Positions 36,931 to 44,824 of a DNA stretch of 64,000 nt are shown here, piece by piece. Below the pieces are notes generated by a model. The model had not been told where the DNA came from and made no database searches. It saw nothing but the letters and a program-made list of their open reading frames with translations. Origin of the DNA: Loktanella sp. (lineage in GTDB: Bacteria > Pseudomonadota > Alphaproteobacteria > Rhodobacterales > Rhodobacteraceae); assembly GCA_024686085.1 (NCBI GenBank), contig JAIBDT010000001.1:62001-126000 (forward strand), read 5' to 3'. A program made the position numbers and the translations under genes. The first letter of the stretch is position 1. Every line of letters begins with the position of its first letter.

Positions 36931-37488
36931 CTAGTCGCCCTTTTTTTCCAAGGCCTTACGTAACCCTTCTAGGCCTGCAAATGGTTTTGCGTCATCGTCG
37001 GACATCGGCGCTACTCCGCGGTCGGAAAAGACAGCATCACCCAACTCTGCACCTTCTGCCCGAGGATATGCTGGCATCGCCAAAGAAAGCGCCTCGATCA
37101 TAACCGAATACAGATCAATATTTGCGGGCAGGGGTTCGACGTTCTCGTCTAGGGTCATCTCGACCTCGTCATCTTCAGGTTCTTCGACGTCAACTTTGTA
37201 AGTGCGCCGCACACCTTCATCGACGCGGGTCGTGACCGGGTTCAGCGTCACAACGCATTCTTGGACGATTGTCGCACCCAAAGTCGCGTGTAAATCCCAA
37301 TCCGTTCGCCCTGATGGGCTAATCTCGCCTGTAAGCTTCAGTTTTTTGATGCCAATGATCCCAAGCGACGCAGCGATAGCGATCCGTTCAGGTCCGTTAG
37401 GCATAAGCTCAAAGGGCGTGCTGCGTCTTGAAGCCAAGTCGGCTAAACGTAGAATTGATGTGGGCAAATCAGCCAAGTGTGCTTCCAT
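36931..37488 (-). CDS. DUF177 (YceD-like) protein, large-subunit rRNA accumulation family
   Basis: 185 residues from ATG 37488, chosen because LPTSILRLADLASRRSTPFEL is the conserved start; earlier starts (37533 ATG, 37548 TTG) only add a Cys/Pro-rich stretch that overlaps the bamE promoter. The single Cys in ATIVQECVVTLNPVTTRVDEGVRRTYKVD and the acidic middle (EEPEDDEVEMTLDEN) are DUF177 marks. YceD is linked to 23S rRNA and L32 accumulation, which fits its place before rpmF. Confidence 0.9.
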   Translation of the reverse strand: MEAHLADLPTSILRLADLASRRSTPFELMPNGPERIAIAASLGIIGIKKLKLTGEISPSGRTDWDLHATLGATIVQECVVTLNPVTTRVDEGVRRTYKVDVEEPEDDEVEMTLDENVEPLPANIDLYSVMIEALSLAMPAYPRAEGAELGDAVFSDRGVAPMSDDDAKPFAGLEGLRKALEKKGD

Positions 37489-37560
37489 TCTTGAACAAGT
37501 GGGGCTGCATGATGTAGGTGGGATAAAAGGCATAGGACATATGCGCAAGGGGGCAGTCAG

Positions 37561-38022
37561 ATGGTAGCCAAGTCAAACAAGGTCGTGCGCGGTGTTGCCG
37601 TCCTGGCGGTTGTGGGGGCAATGGCTTGCACGCAGATCATCCGAAATCATGGCTATATGCCGCCAAGCGAAGACCTTTCAATGGTTCTTGTTGGCGTTGA
37701 TACACGCGAAACTGTATCGCTTACCATCGGTCCGCCGACCTCTGGCGGCATTTTGGATGATAGCGGTTTCTATTACGTTTCCAGTAAATTCCGCCACTTT
37801 GGCGCGATGGCACCCGAGGAAATTGAGCGTGAAGTTCTTGCGATTTACTTTGACGCCACTGGGGTGGTCAGCAATATCGAACGCTTTGGTCTGCAAGATG
37901 GCAATGTCATCGTACTGTCTCGCCGCGTAACTGATAATAAAGTACGCGACTCGTCGTTTGTACGTCAATTGTTGGGAAGTTTCGGGCAAGTGAATGCGAG
38001 CGATTTCTTGGGTGAAAACTGA
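37561..38022 (+). CDS. bamE: Outer membrane protein assembly factor BamE (SmpA/OmlA family)
   Basis: 153 residues. Lipoprotein signal with a short hydrophobic stretch ending at GAMAC (Cys 23). The mature part has RNHGYMPPSEDLSMVLVGVDTRETVSLTIGPPTSGGILDDSGFYYVSSKFRHFG, the SmpA_OmlA domain. BamE supports BamA in inserting beta-barrels. Divergent from the DUF177 gene with about 70 bp between starts. Confidence 0.92.
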   Translation: MVAKSNKVVRGVAVLAVVGAMACTQIIRNHGYMPPSEDLSMVLVGVDTRETVSLTIGPPTSGGILDDSGFYYVSSKFRHFGAMAPEEIEREVLAIYFDATGVVSNIERFGLQDGNVIVLSRRVTDNKVRDSSFVRQLLGSFGQVNASDFLGEN

Positions 38023-38043
38023 TCTCTTTGATTTTTCTTTGTC

Positions 38044-38081
38044 GTCGGGCTTGGCTGTTGTAGGGCTGAAATAGCCCCGAC
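38044..38081 (+). promoter_or_regulatory. Leader with two competing hairpins before the OlsB-like gene
   Basis: GTCGGG (38044-38049) can pair with CCCGAC (38076-38081), while GGGCT (38063-38067) can pair with AGCCC (38073-38077). The two stems share bases 38076-38077, so they exclude each other. The ribosome site AAGGGAAAAGGA follows at once. It may be only a short hairpin; no known riboswitch class is recognised. Confidence 0.35.
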
Positions 38082-38096
38082 CGAAGGGAAAAGGAC

Positions 38097-38813
38097 GTGA
38101 CTGCAACAATCATGAAATCCGACGTGACCAGTCGTTTTGCGCAAAGCGAAGAGGACGTGATGTTGTGTCAGGGTTTGCGGCATAAATCGTTTCGAGACTC
38201 CATCGGGTTTGATCTCGATAAATACGATGATGTTTCTCAACATGTGATGATCGAAATGGGCGACGTCCTTGTTGGCACTATGCGCTTGCGGGTCTTGGCA
38301 CCTGCCGCAGATTTGAATGCAACATACACAGGCAGCTTTTACGGAATCGATCCAATCGGCAGTCCCAGTCTTGAGATCGGTCGTTTCTGTGTGGCACCAA
38401 CGGCGCCAGTCGCCGAAGTGCTGCGCACTGCTTGGGCCATCTTGACGCGGTTGGTTGATGCTAAAGGCGTGAAGTTCATATTTGGCTGCGCCAGTTTCGA
38501 AGGGACCGATCCTGCACGCTACGCCGATGTATTTGCGCTTTTGTTGTCACGCCATCAGGGCGAACTGCCCATCAAGGCAAAGGCTAGTGAGACAAAACGC
38601 CTTGCGGACGTTCAAGCACCTCAGCTGGACGCAGTCGCTGCGTTGAAACAAATTCCGGCTCTTTTACGGTCCTATCTCGCGCTTGGGGGCTTTGTCGGTG
38701 ATCATGTGGTCATAGATCGCGATCTAGGGACGTTACATGTCTTTACGGGCGTCGAGATTGCCCGTATCCCGCCAGCGCGGGCCCGTGCATTACGGCGCGC
38801 TGCGCAAATCTGA
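38097..38813 (+). CDS. OlsB-like ornithine acyl-ACP N-acyltransferase
   Basis: 238 residues from GTG 38097, well placed after a strong AAGGGAAAAGGAC site. GNAT-fold acyltransferase of the OlsB/hemolysin-like group: RHKSFRD near the start, SLEIGRFCVAPTAP, FIFGCASFEGTDPARYADVFALL and LPALLRSYLALGGFVGDHVVIDRDLGTLHVFT. OlsB adds a 3-hydroxy fatty acid to ornithine, the first step of ornithine lipid synthesis. The second enzyme, OlsA, is not in this window. Confidence 0.85.
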   Translation: MTATIMKSDVTSRFAQSEEDVMLCQGLRHKSFRDSIGFDLDKYDDVSQHVMIEMGDVLVGTMRLRVLAPAADLNATYTGSFYGIDPIGSPSLEIGRFCVAPTAPVAEVLRTAWAILTRLVDAKGVKFIFGCASFEGTDPARYADVFALLLSRHQGELPIKAKASETKRLADVQAPQLDAVAALKQIPALLRSYLALGGFVGDHVVIDRDLGTLHVFTGVEIARIPPARARALRRAAQI

Positions 38814-38851
38814 GACTTGCACATACCCATCCATCAAGAGAGCAGGCACAT

Positions 38852-40666
38852 ATGGCACGCGCACCTTTACTACAACTTTCAGACATCGCACTTACATTTG
38901 GCGGTGATCCCGTTTTTGAAGATCTTTCCTTGGTAATTCAAGGTGGTGACCGCGTTGCACTCGTTGGTCGTAATGGGTCCGGTAAGTCCACGTTGATGAA
39001 AGTCATGGCGGGATTGGTCGAAGCCGATGCAGGGTCTCGTGTTGCTAGTCCGGGTGTTTCTGTAGGTTACATGGAGCAAGATCCAACGATGGAAGGGTTC
39101 GAGACACTCGGCGCCTATGCCGCCAGCGGCTTGCCTGAGGATGAGGCTTACCGTGTTGACATGGTGGCCGAAGGGTTAAAGTTTGACCCGATGGGCGACC
39201 CCAAGACAGCATCCGGGGGGGAACGCCGTCGTGCGGCCCTTGCCAAACTCATGGCCGAGGCGCCTGAACTGATGCTGCTCGACGAGCCGACAAACCATTT
39301 GGATATTGAAGCGATTGCATGGCTTGAGGCCGAGCTGAAATCGACCCGCGCTGCATTTGTGCTGATCTCTCACGACCGGGCATTTCTTCGTAACCTAACC
39401 CGCGCAACGCTCTGGATCGACCGGGGGGCTGTGCGCCGCGCCGAGCAAGGATTTGACGGGTTTGAAGAATGGCGTGACAAGCTGTGGGAAGAAGAAGACC
39501 AGCAGCGCCATAAGCTGAACCGTAAAATCAAGGCTGAGGCTCGGTGGGCTGTTGAAGGCATCTCTGCGCGCCGTAAGCGTAACCAAGGGCGCGTGCGGGC
39601 TTTGGCAGATTTGCGTGCCGAAAAGGCGAGCCAGATTAACCGTCAAGGCACCGCTGCGATGGCTTTCGATGGCGGATCAACGTCAGGCAAAAAGGTGGTC
39701 GAAGCTACTGGGTTGTTCAAAGCATACGACGGAAAGCAGATCGTCAAAGGTTTCGATCTGACTATCAACCGTGGTGATCGTGTCGCCTTTGTTGGACCGA
39801 ATGGTGTGGGAAAAACTACTGTTCTCAAGATGTTGTTGGGACAAATTGAACCTGATGAAGGTATTGTTAAGCTAGGGACCAACCTCGATATCGCGGTTTT
39901 CGACCAGGCGCGTGCACAGCTTGATCCCAATATGACACTTTGGGAAAACCTTGCTTCAGATCCGGTCCTTGGCGCTTCTGGCAAATCTGATCAAGTCATG
40001 GTGCGCGGCACACCAAAACACGTCGTGGGCTACCTGAAAGAATTCCTTTTCGACGAGGCACAAGCCCGCGCACCTGTGCGGTCCCTTTCGGGCGGCGAAA
40101 AAGCACGGCTACTGTTGGCACGCTTGATGGCCCGCGAAAGCAACGTACTGGTATTAGACGAACCGACGAACGATTTAGACATCGAAACGCTTGATCTACT
40201 TCAAGACATTTTGGGTGAATACGACGGTACTGTTATGCTTGTCAGCCACGATCGTGACTTCCTTGACCGCGTCGCAACCACAACGATCGCAATGGAAGGC
40301 AACGGGCAGGCCGTCGCTTACGCTGGCGGTTGGACTGATTACCAGCAGCAACGTTCTGATAGTCTGCCTATCCCGGAAAAGTCAGTTGGCAAACAGTTGT
40401 CAAAAGGCGGCAAGCAATCAGCACCTGTCGCACGCAAAACGGCGCTTTCGTTTACTGAAAAACACCGTTTGGACGAATTGCCGACTGTTATGGAAAAACT
40501 ACAGGCCGAGATCGCAAAACTCGAAGACTTACTGTCAGACCCCGAATTGTTCACTAAACAACCTGCAAAATTCCAAAAGGCGTCAGATGCCTTGGTGGAA
40601 CGCCAGATTGCACTGTCGGATGCCGAAGAAGAATGGCTAAACTTGGAAGAAAAGGCCGGCTCTTAA
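38852..40666 (+). CDS. ABC-F family ATPase (Uup type)
   Basis: 604 residues, no membrane spans. Two ATPase domains: Walker A VGRNGSGKST and VGPNGVGKTT, signatures SGGERRRAALAKLM and SGGEKARLLLARLM, Walker B LMLLDEPTNHLDI and VLVLDEPTNDLDI. The linker is charged (RRKRNQGRVRALADLRAEKASQ) and a C-terminal helical extension (ALSFTEKHRLDELPTVMEKLQAEIAKLEDLL) marks Uup. ABC-F proteins act on the ribosome or on DNA; Uup is tied to precise transposon excision. Starts 38 bp after the OlsB-like gene. Confidence 0.93.
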   Translation: MARAPLLQLSDIALTFGGDPVFEDLSLVIQGGDRVALVGRNGSGKSTLMKVMAGLVEADAGSRVASPGVSVGYMEQDPTMEGFETLGAYAASGLPEDEAYRVDMVAEGLKFDPMGDPKTASGGERRRAALAKLMAEAPELMLLDEPTNHLDIEAIAWLEAELKSTRAAFVLISHDRAFLRNLTRATLWIDRGAVRRAEQGFDGFEEWRDKLWEEEDQQRHKLNRKIKAEARWAVEGISARRKRNQGRVRALADLRAEKASQINRQGTAAMAFDGGSTSGKKVVEATGLFKAYDGKQIVKGFDLTINRGDRVAFVGPNGVGKTTVLKMLLGQIEPDEGIVKLGTNLDIAVFDQARAQLDPNMTLWENLASDPVLGASGKSDQVMVRGTPKHVVGYLKEFLFDEAQARAPVRSLSGGEKARLLLARLMARESNVLVLDEPTNDLDIETLDLLQDILGEYDGTVMLVSHDRDFLDRVATTTIAMEGNGQAVAYAGGWTDYQQQRSDSLPIPEKSVGKQLSKGGKQSAPVARKTALSFTEKHRLDELPTVMEKLQAEIAKLEDLLSDPELFTKQPAKFQKASDALVERQIALSDAEEEWLNLEEKAGS

Positions 40667-40704
40667 AAAGCCGCTCCTTTCTCCGAGGTAAACATGCTGG
40701 CGGA

Positions 40705-40721
40705 TTGGGGGCGAGCCCCAA
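40705..40721. terminator. Weak hairpin between convergent genes
   Basis: TTGGGG-5 nt-CCCCAA between the ends of the Uup-type gene and the iron-binding protein gene, with only a short ACCTTT tract on the plus side. It may help end both transcripts. Confidence 0.4.
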
Positions 40722-40725
40722 ACCT

Positions 40726-41730
40726 TTAGCCGTCGAAATTCACTTCTTCCATGATGCGCAATGCAGCAGGGCGGTTTTTGGCCAATTCTTCAAGATCGAT
40801 GTCATCGGCGACGAACTCTCCCCAGCTTGCAACTAGGTCAGAAATAGGTGCACCCGCTAAGACAGGGTATTCAGTATTCAGCTCGGCATAGATGCCCTGA
40901 GCCTGATCCGAGGCTAAGAACTCCATGAGCTGGAGCGCTTCTTCGCGGTTCGGCGCAGCTTTGGTCATCGCGATGCCAGAAACGTTGACATGGGTGCCGC
41001 CATTTTCAAACGTTGGGAAGATAATGCGCACTGAATTTGCCCATTCGGCTTGTTCTGGATCTGCTAGCATTTCACCCATGTAATAGGTATTCCCTAAAGA
41101 AATATCGCATTCAGCTGCCCAAATAGCTTTGACCTGTGCGCGATCATTACCTTCAGGTTTACGGGCAAGGTTTGCATGAACACCTGTCGCCCAAGCTTTC
41201 GCACCGTCTTCGCCATCATGAGCAATAATCGCAGACATGAGCGCGAGATTGTAATTATGTAAGCCAGAGCGTGTACAAATCCGCCCCTTCCACTTGTCGG
41301 ACGCAAGGTCTTCATATGTTGTAACTTCACCGTCAGCGACGCGGTCGCGACTGGCGTAAACGATGCGGGCACGGCTTGTCAGTGCAAACCAAAGATTATC
41401 TGCACTGCGCAGGTTTGCAGGAATAGCTGCCGCCAACACTTCACTCTCGACAGGCTGGATGACGTCTGCATCAACAATCTGCTGCAAGTTCGCGATGTCT
41501 ACGGTCATTACCAGATCAGCCGGCGACCGCTTGCCTTCTGCTTTTAGGCGCTCAACCAAGCCGTCGCTGACAAACGCGAGGTTCACGGCAATACCCGTCT
41601 GGTCGGTGAATGCATCGATGACAGGTTGGATAAGCTCTGGTTGGCGGGTCGTGTAGACGTTGACGTCCGCGAAGGCAGGTGCAGACAGGGCAGTGCAAGC
41701 TGTCGCAAGGAGGAGGGGCCGCATAGACAT
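40726..41730 (-). CDS. Iron(III) ABC transporter periplasmic binding protein (FbpA/FutA-like)
   Basis: 334 residues. Sec signal peptide (residues 1-21, ending APAFA). The mature start DVNVYTTRQPELIQPVIDAFTDQTGIAVNLAF is the classic ferric-binding protein opening, and GNTYYMGEML supplies the paired tyrosines that bind iron. It captures Fe3+ in the periplasm for an FbpBC-type importer. No permease or ATPase gene is nearby, so it is an orphan here. Two IscR-type boxes lie directly upstream. Confidence 0.92.
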   Translation of the reverse strand: MSMRPLLLATACTALSAPAFADVNVYTTRQPELIQPVIDAFTDQTGIAVNLAFVSDGLVERLKAEGKRSPADLVMTVDIANLQQIVDADVIQPVESEVLAAAIPANLRSADNLWFALTSRARIVYASRDRVADGEVTTYEDLASDKWKGRICTRSGLHNYNLALMSAIIAHDGEDGAKAWATGVHANLARKPEGNDRAQVKAIWAAECDISLGNTYYMGEMLADPEQAEWANSVRIIFPTFENGGTHVNVSGIAMTKAAPNREEALQLMEFLASDQAQGIYAELNTEYPVLAGAPISDLVASWGEFVADDIDLEELAKNRPAALRIMEEVNFDG

Positions 41731-41770
41731 AGGGTTAACCTTTTTTGGGTATTTCGATAAGAATTTTTAA

Positions 41771-41789
41771 CCCGACTCTTTTAGTCAGG
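41771..41789 (-). promoter_or_regulatory. IscR type 1-like box, proximal to the iron-binding protein gene
   Basis: On the minus strand CCTGACTAAAAGAGTCGGG. It matches the core YYGACTRWWWYAGTCRR of E. coli type 1 IscR sites at all but one position, 41 bp upstream of the start codon. Rhodobacterales carry an IscR-bound iron-Rhodo box of this kind (from memory). It predicts iron or Fe-S control of the gene. Confidence 0.6.
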
Positions 41790-41792
41790 TCA

Positions 41793-41814
41793 ATACTTGA
41801 ATTATTTAGTCGGG
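41793..41814 (-). promoter_or_regulatory. Second IscR-like box overlapping the mazG 3' end
   Basis: On the minus strand CCCGACTAAATAATTCAAGT followed by AT. The left half is perfect (CCGACTAAAT) and the right half has ATTC in place of AGTC but keeps AAGTAT. It covers the last codons and stop of mazG, 3 bp upstream of the first box, giving a tandem pair. Confidence 0.5.
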
Positions 41815-42623
41815 TTTTTCTCACTCAGTTTCACAGCATCCCAAATCGCATCCATTTCCGCCAAATCGCTTTGTGAAGGCGACTTGCCTCGCGTGGCTAA
41901 AACATCTTCTACGACATTGAAACGGCGTGTGAACTTTTCATTCGTCGCTCGGACTGCTGCCTCGGGGTCGACGTCAAGATGGCGTGCGAGATTCGCCATC
42001 ACAAACATCAGATCCCCGAACTCTTCGGCAACTTCATCTTGCGTTAGCGTGTCTCGTGCCTCGATCAATTCGCCGGCCTCTTCGATAATCTTATCCAGAA
42101 CATGCGAAGTATTGGGCCAATCAAACCCGACCCGCGCCGCACGTTTTTGTAGCTTGACGGCGCGGGTTAAGGCAGGCAATCCCAATGCGACGCCATCCAA
42201 AGTGCGGATTTGTGCCTTTGCGCCGCGTTCTGCCGCTTTGATTTCTTCCCAATCTTTGGTCTGCTGTTCTGCGGTTTTATCACGCGATAGATCGCCAAAC
42301 ACATGCGGGTGTCGGGCAACCATCTTGTCCGAAATTGCTTTGACGACACTTTCAAATGAGAAGAGTCCTTCTTCTTCGCCCATGGCCGTATGATAGACAG
42401 TCTGAAGCAGAAGATCGCCAAGCTCGCCCTCAAGATCCCCCCAATCCTTACGCGCGATGGCATCCGCGACCTCGTAGGCTTCCTCAATCGTATAGGGTGC
42501 TATGCTGTCGAAGGTCTGTTCAATATCCCAAGGGCAGCCCGTTTTAGTGTCGCGCAGCCGGCGCATAATCTCAAGCAATCGTGGCATGCCGCCATTTGGG
42601 TCATGAATTAATGTATCTGCCAT
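41802..42623 (-). CDS. mazG: Nucleoside triphosphate pyrophosphohydrolase MazG
   Basis: 273 residues from ATG 42623 (MADTLIHDPNGGMPRLLEIMRRLRD); the frame extends 40 codons upstream into the divergent promoter. Two MazG domains: TGCPWDIEQTFDSIAPYTIEEAYEVADAI with GDLLLQTVYH, and the C-terminal EEAGELIEARD ... EEFGDLMFVMANLARHL, with the EExxE/ExxD metal motifs in each. It hydrolyses NTPs, and in some bacteria ppGpp, to monophosphates. Divergent from the M20 gene, 60 bp between starts. Confidence 0.95.
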   Translation of the reverse strand: MADTLIHDPNGGMPRLLEIMRRLRDTKTGCPWDIEQTFDSIAPYTIEEAYEVADAIARKDWGDLEGELGDLLLQTVYHTAMGEEEGLFSFESVVKAISDKMVARHPHVFGDLSRDKTAEQQTKDWEEIKAAERGAKAQIRTLDGVALGLPALTRAVKLQKRAARVGFDWPNTSHVLDKIIEEAGELIEARDTLTQDEVAEEFGDLMFVMANLARHLDVDPEAAVRATNEKFTRRFNVVEDVLATRGKSPSQSDLAEMDAIWDAVKLSEKNPTK

Positions 42624-42683
42624 TGCGCGGCCTCCGAACATGTTATCAAATGATCCTATTGCTTTAACTGCCGGAGTGCCAGA

Positions 42684-43844
42684 ATGCCCGTTATCAACCG
42701 TATCGCCGATTACACAAATGACATGACGGCATGGCGCAGGCACCTACATACGATCCCAGAATTGATGTTCGAGTGTCACCAGACAGCCGCGTTTGTCGTG
42801 GAGCGGCTGCGCGAGTTTGGGATCACTGAGATACACGAAGGCATTGCAACGACGGGAATCGTTGCGATTATCGAAGGGCAAGGAGGTGGGCCAACGATTG
42901 GTTTGCGCGCCGATATGGACGCACTGCCGATGCAAGAGGAAACAGGGTTAGACTATGCCTCGACGATAGATGGAATGATGCACGCTTGTGGCCACGATGG
43001 GCATACAACCATGCTCTTGGGGGCTGCGCGTTACTTGACCGAAACGCGGAATTTCAAGGGGCGTGTGGCGCTGATATTTCAACCGGCCGAGGAAAGCGGC
43101 GGCGGCGGTGAAGTGATGGTTAACGAGGGTATCCTTGAGCGCTTTGACATCAAGGAGGTTTATGCACTGCACAATGCCCCCGGCACACCTGTTGGGCATT
43201 TTTATACGACACCGGGTCCGATTATGGCGGCTGCGGATGATTTCGACATTCATATCACGGGCAAAGGTGGCCATGGGGCTATGCCGCATGAAACTGCCGA
43301 TCCTGTTGTTGCGGCCGTAAGTATCGCACAGGCAATCCAGACGATTGTAAGCCGAAATAACTATTCCCAAGATCATTTGGTGATCTCGGTAACACAGATT
43401 CACACAGGGTCTGCGGACAATATCATTCCCGAAAAGGCCTACGTTAACGGGACGGTGCGAACGTTTGACCGTGCCGTTCAGGGTATGGTTATGGCGCGGC
43501 TTGAGGCGATAGTTGCAGGGGCGGCCCTAAGCTTTGGAGTTGAAGCAGAGCTGGTTTACAACGTTGGTTATCCTGCAACGATCAACGATCCTGAGCGGAC
43601 TATTTTCGCGGCAGACGTTGCACGTGAAATTGCAGGGGATAATGGTGTCATTGATGATAATGGCCCCGAAATGGGCGCCGAAGATTTCGCGTATCTGTTA
43701 GAAAAGCGCCCGGGCTCGTACCTGTTTGTAGGAAATGGCGAAACAGCAGGGTTACACCACCCAGAGTATAATTTTGACGACGAGACAGCGGCGGCGGGTG
43801 CATCGTTCTTTGCGCGCCTCATTGAGCGTGCATTGCCAGTTTAA
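42684..43844 (+). CDS. M20 family amidohydrolase (aminoacylase/hippurate hydrolase type)
   Basis: 386 residues. Zinc-site motifs: LRADMDALPMQEETG, MHACGHDGHTTMLLGAARYL, FQPAEESGGGGEVMVNEG (catalytic Glu) and the C-terminal PEMGAEDFAYLLEKRPGSYLFVGNG; a dimerisation insert starts near ITGKGGHGAMPHETADP. It cleaves N-acyl amino acids or similar amides. It is followed after 11 bp by two ureohydrolase genes, suggesting a nitrogen-salvage transcript. Confidence 0.92.
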   Translation: MPVINRIADYTNDMTAWRRHLHTIPELMFECHQTAAFVVERLREFGITEIHEGIATTGIVAIIEGQGGGPTIGLRADMDALPMQEETGLDYASTIDGMMHACGHDGHTTMLLGAARYLTETRNFKGRVALIFQPAEESGGGGEVMVNEGILERFDIKEVYALHNAPGTPVGHFYTTPGPIMAAADDFDIHITGKGGHGAMPHETADPVVAAVSIAQAIQTIVSRNNYSQDHLVISVTQIHTGSADNIIPEKAYVNGTVRTFDRAVQGMVMARLEAIVAGAALSFGVEAELVYNVGYPATINDPERTIFAADVAREIAGDNGVIDDNGPEMGAEDFAYLLEKRPGSYLFVGNGETAGLHHPEYNFDDETAAAGASFFARLIERALPV

Positions 43845-43855
43845 GGAACAACACC

Positions 43856-44824
43856 ATGAGCTTAGAAGATGCAAAAACCCAAGTTGATTTGGCATTCACG
43901 CGAAAAGACCGTCGCGGCTTAGCCTTTGAGAACGCATTTGGCGGAGCCACATCATTTCTACGCCGCGCTTATACCAAGGACATCAAAAGCGCCGATTTGG
44001 TGGTGACGGGCGTGCCGTTCGATCAGGCGGTTACCCACCGACCCGGCACGCGCTTTGGCCCGCGAGCGATCCGCGAGGCGTCAACCTTGCAGCCCTATGA
44101 TCCGCCCTATGGCTGGGACAACTTTGATCCCTTGGGCGAGTTTGAAATCGTGGATTACGGGGATATGCCGTTTGACTATGCCAATGTTGCGAGCGTGCCT
44201 GCGCTGATTGAAGCGCATATAAAAACTATTATTAATCAAGGTCCTGCAACGGTTACTTTAGGTGGAGATCACTTTATCACGCTGCCGATTTTACGCGCCT
44301 ATGCGGAAAAATACGGGCCAATGGCGGTGATCCAGTTCGATGCGCATTCCGACCTTTGGGCTGATGATGACATGGACCGCATCGACCACGGCACGTTCAT
44401 GTATAAAGCGGTAAAGTTAGGGCTGGCTGATGTTACGCGGTCTGTGCAGATCGGTATCCGCACTGAATGTGATGACTATCTTGGGATGCCTTACATTGAT
44501 GCGCGGGAAGTGCATGAAAAAGGCGCGGCTTATGTCGTTGATAAAGTCAAGAAAATCGTCGGTGATAGCCCGACTTATGTGACATTTGATATTGATGCGC
44601 TTGATCCAGCCTTTGCCCCTGGAACGGGCACGCCTGTTTGGGGGGGGCTGGCGTCTTGGCAGTCGGCGGCGATCCTGCGTGATCTCGCGGGAATCAATTG
44701 CGTTGGAGGTGATGTCGTTGAGGTCTCTCCACCCTATGATTCAGGGAATGTTACAGCCGTTGCGGGGGCTCATGTCGCGATGGAACTTTGCTGTCTAGCA
44801 CTATGGAACAAAAGGAAAAAGTAA
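43856..44824 (+). CDS. speB: Agmatinase/guanidino-acid ureohydrolase, first copy
   Basis: 322 residues. Ureohydrolase fold with the binuclear manganese ligands in GGDHFITLPIL, IQFDAHSDLW (DAHxD) and TFDIDALDPAFAPGTGTPV (DxD). An N-terminal extension of about 30 residues precedes the core. Such enzymes release urea from agmatine, guanidinobutyrate or related guanidino compounds; the exact substrate is not settled by motifs. The next ureohydrolase starts right at the base after its stop codon. Confidence 0.88.
   Translation: MSLEDAKTQVDLAFTRKDRRGLAFENAFGGATSFLRRAYTKDIKSADLVVTGVPFDQAVTHRPGTRFGPRAIREASTLQPYDPPYGWDNFDPLGEFEIVDYGDMPFDYANVASVPALIEAHIKTIINQGPATVTLGGDHFITLPILRAYAEKYGPMAVIQFDAHSDLWADDDMDRIDHGTFMYKAVKLGLADVTRSVQIGIRTECDDYLGMPYIDAREVHEKGAAYVVDKVKKIVGDSPTYVTFDIDALDPAFAPGTGTPVWGGLASWQSAAILRDLAGINCVGGDVVEVSPPYDSGNVTAVAGAHVAMELCCLALWNKRKK

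Noticed and set aside
37489-37548. Longer N-terminus for the DUF177 gene (starts at 37533 or 37548)
   Set aside because: The extra Cys/Pro-rich residues are not family-like and would crowd the divergent bamE promoter.
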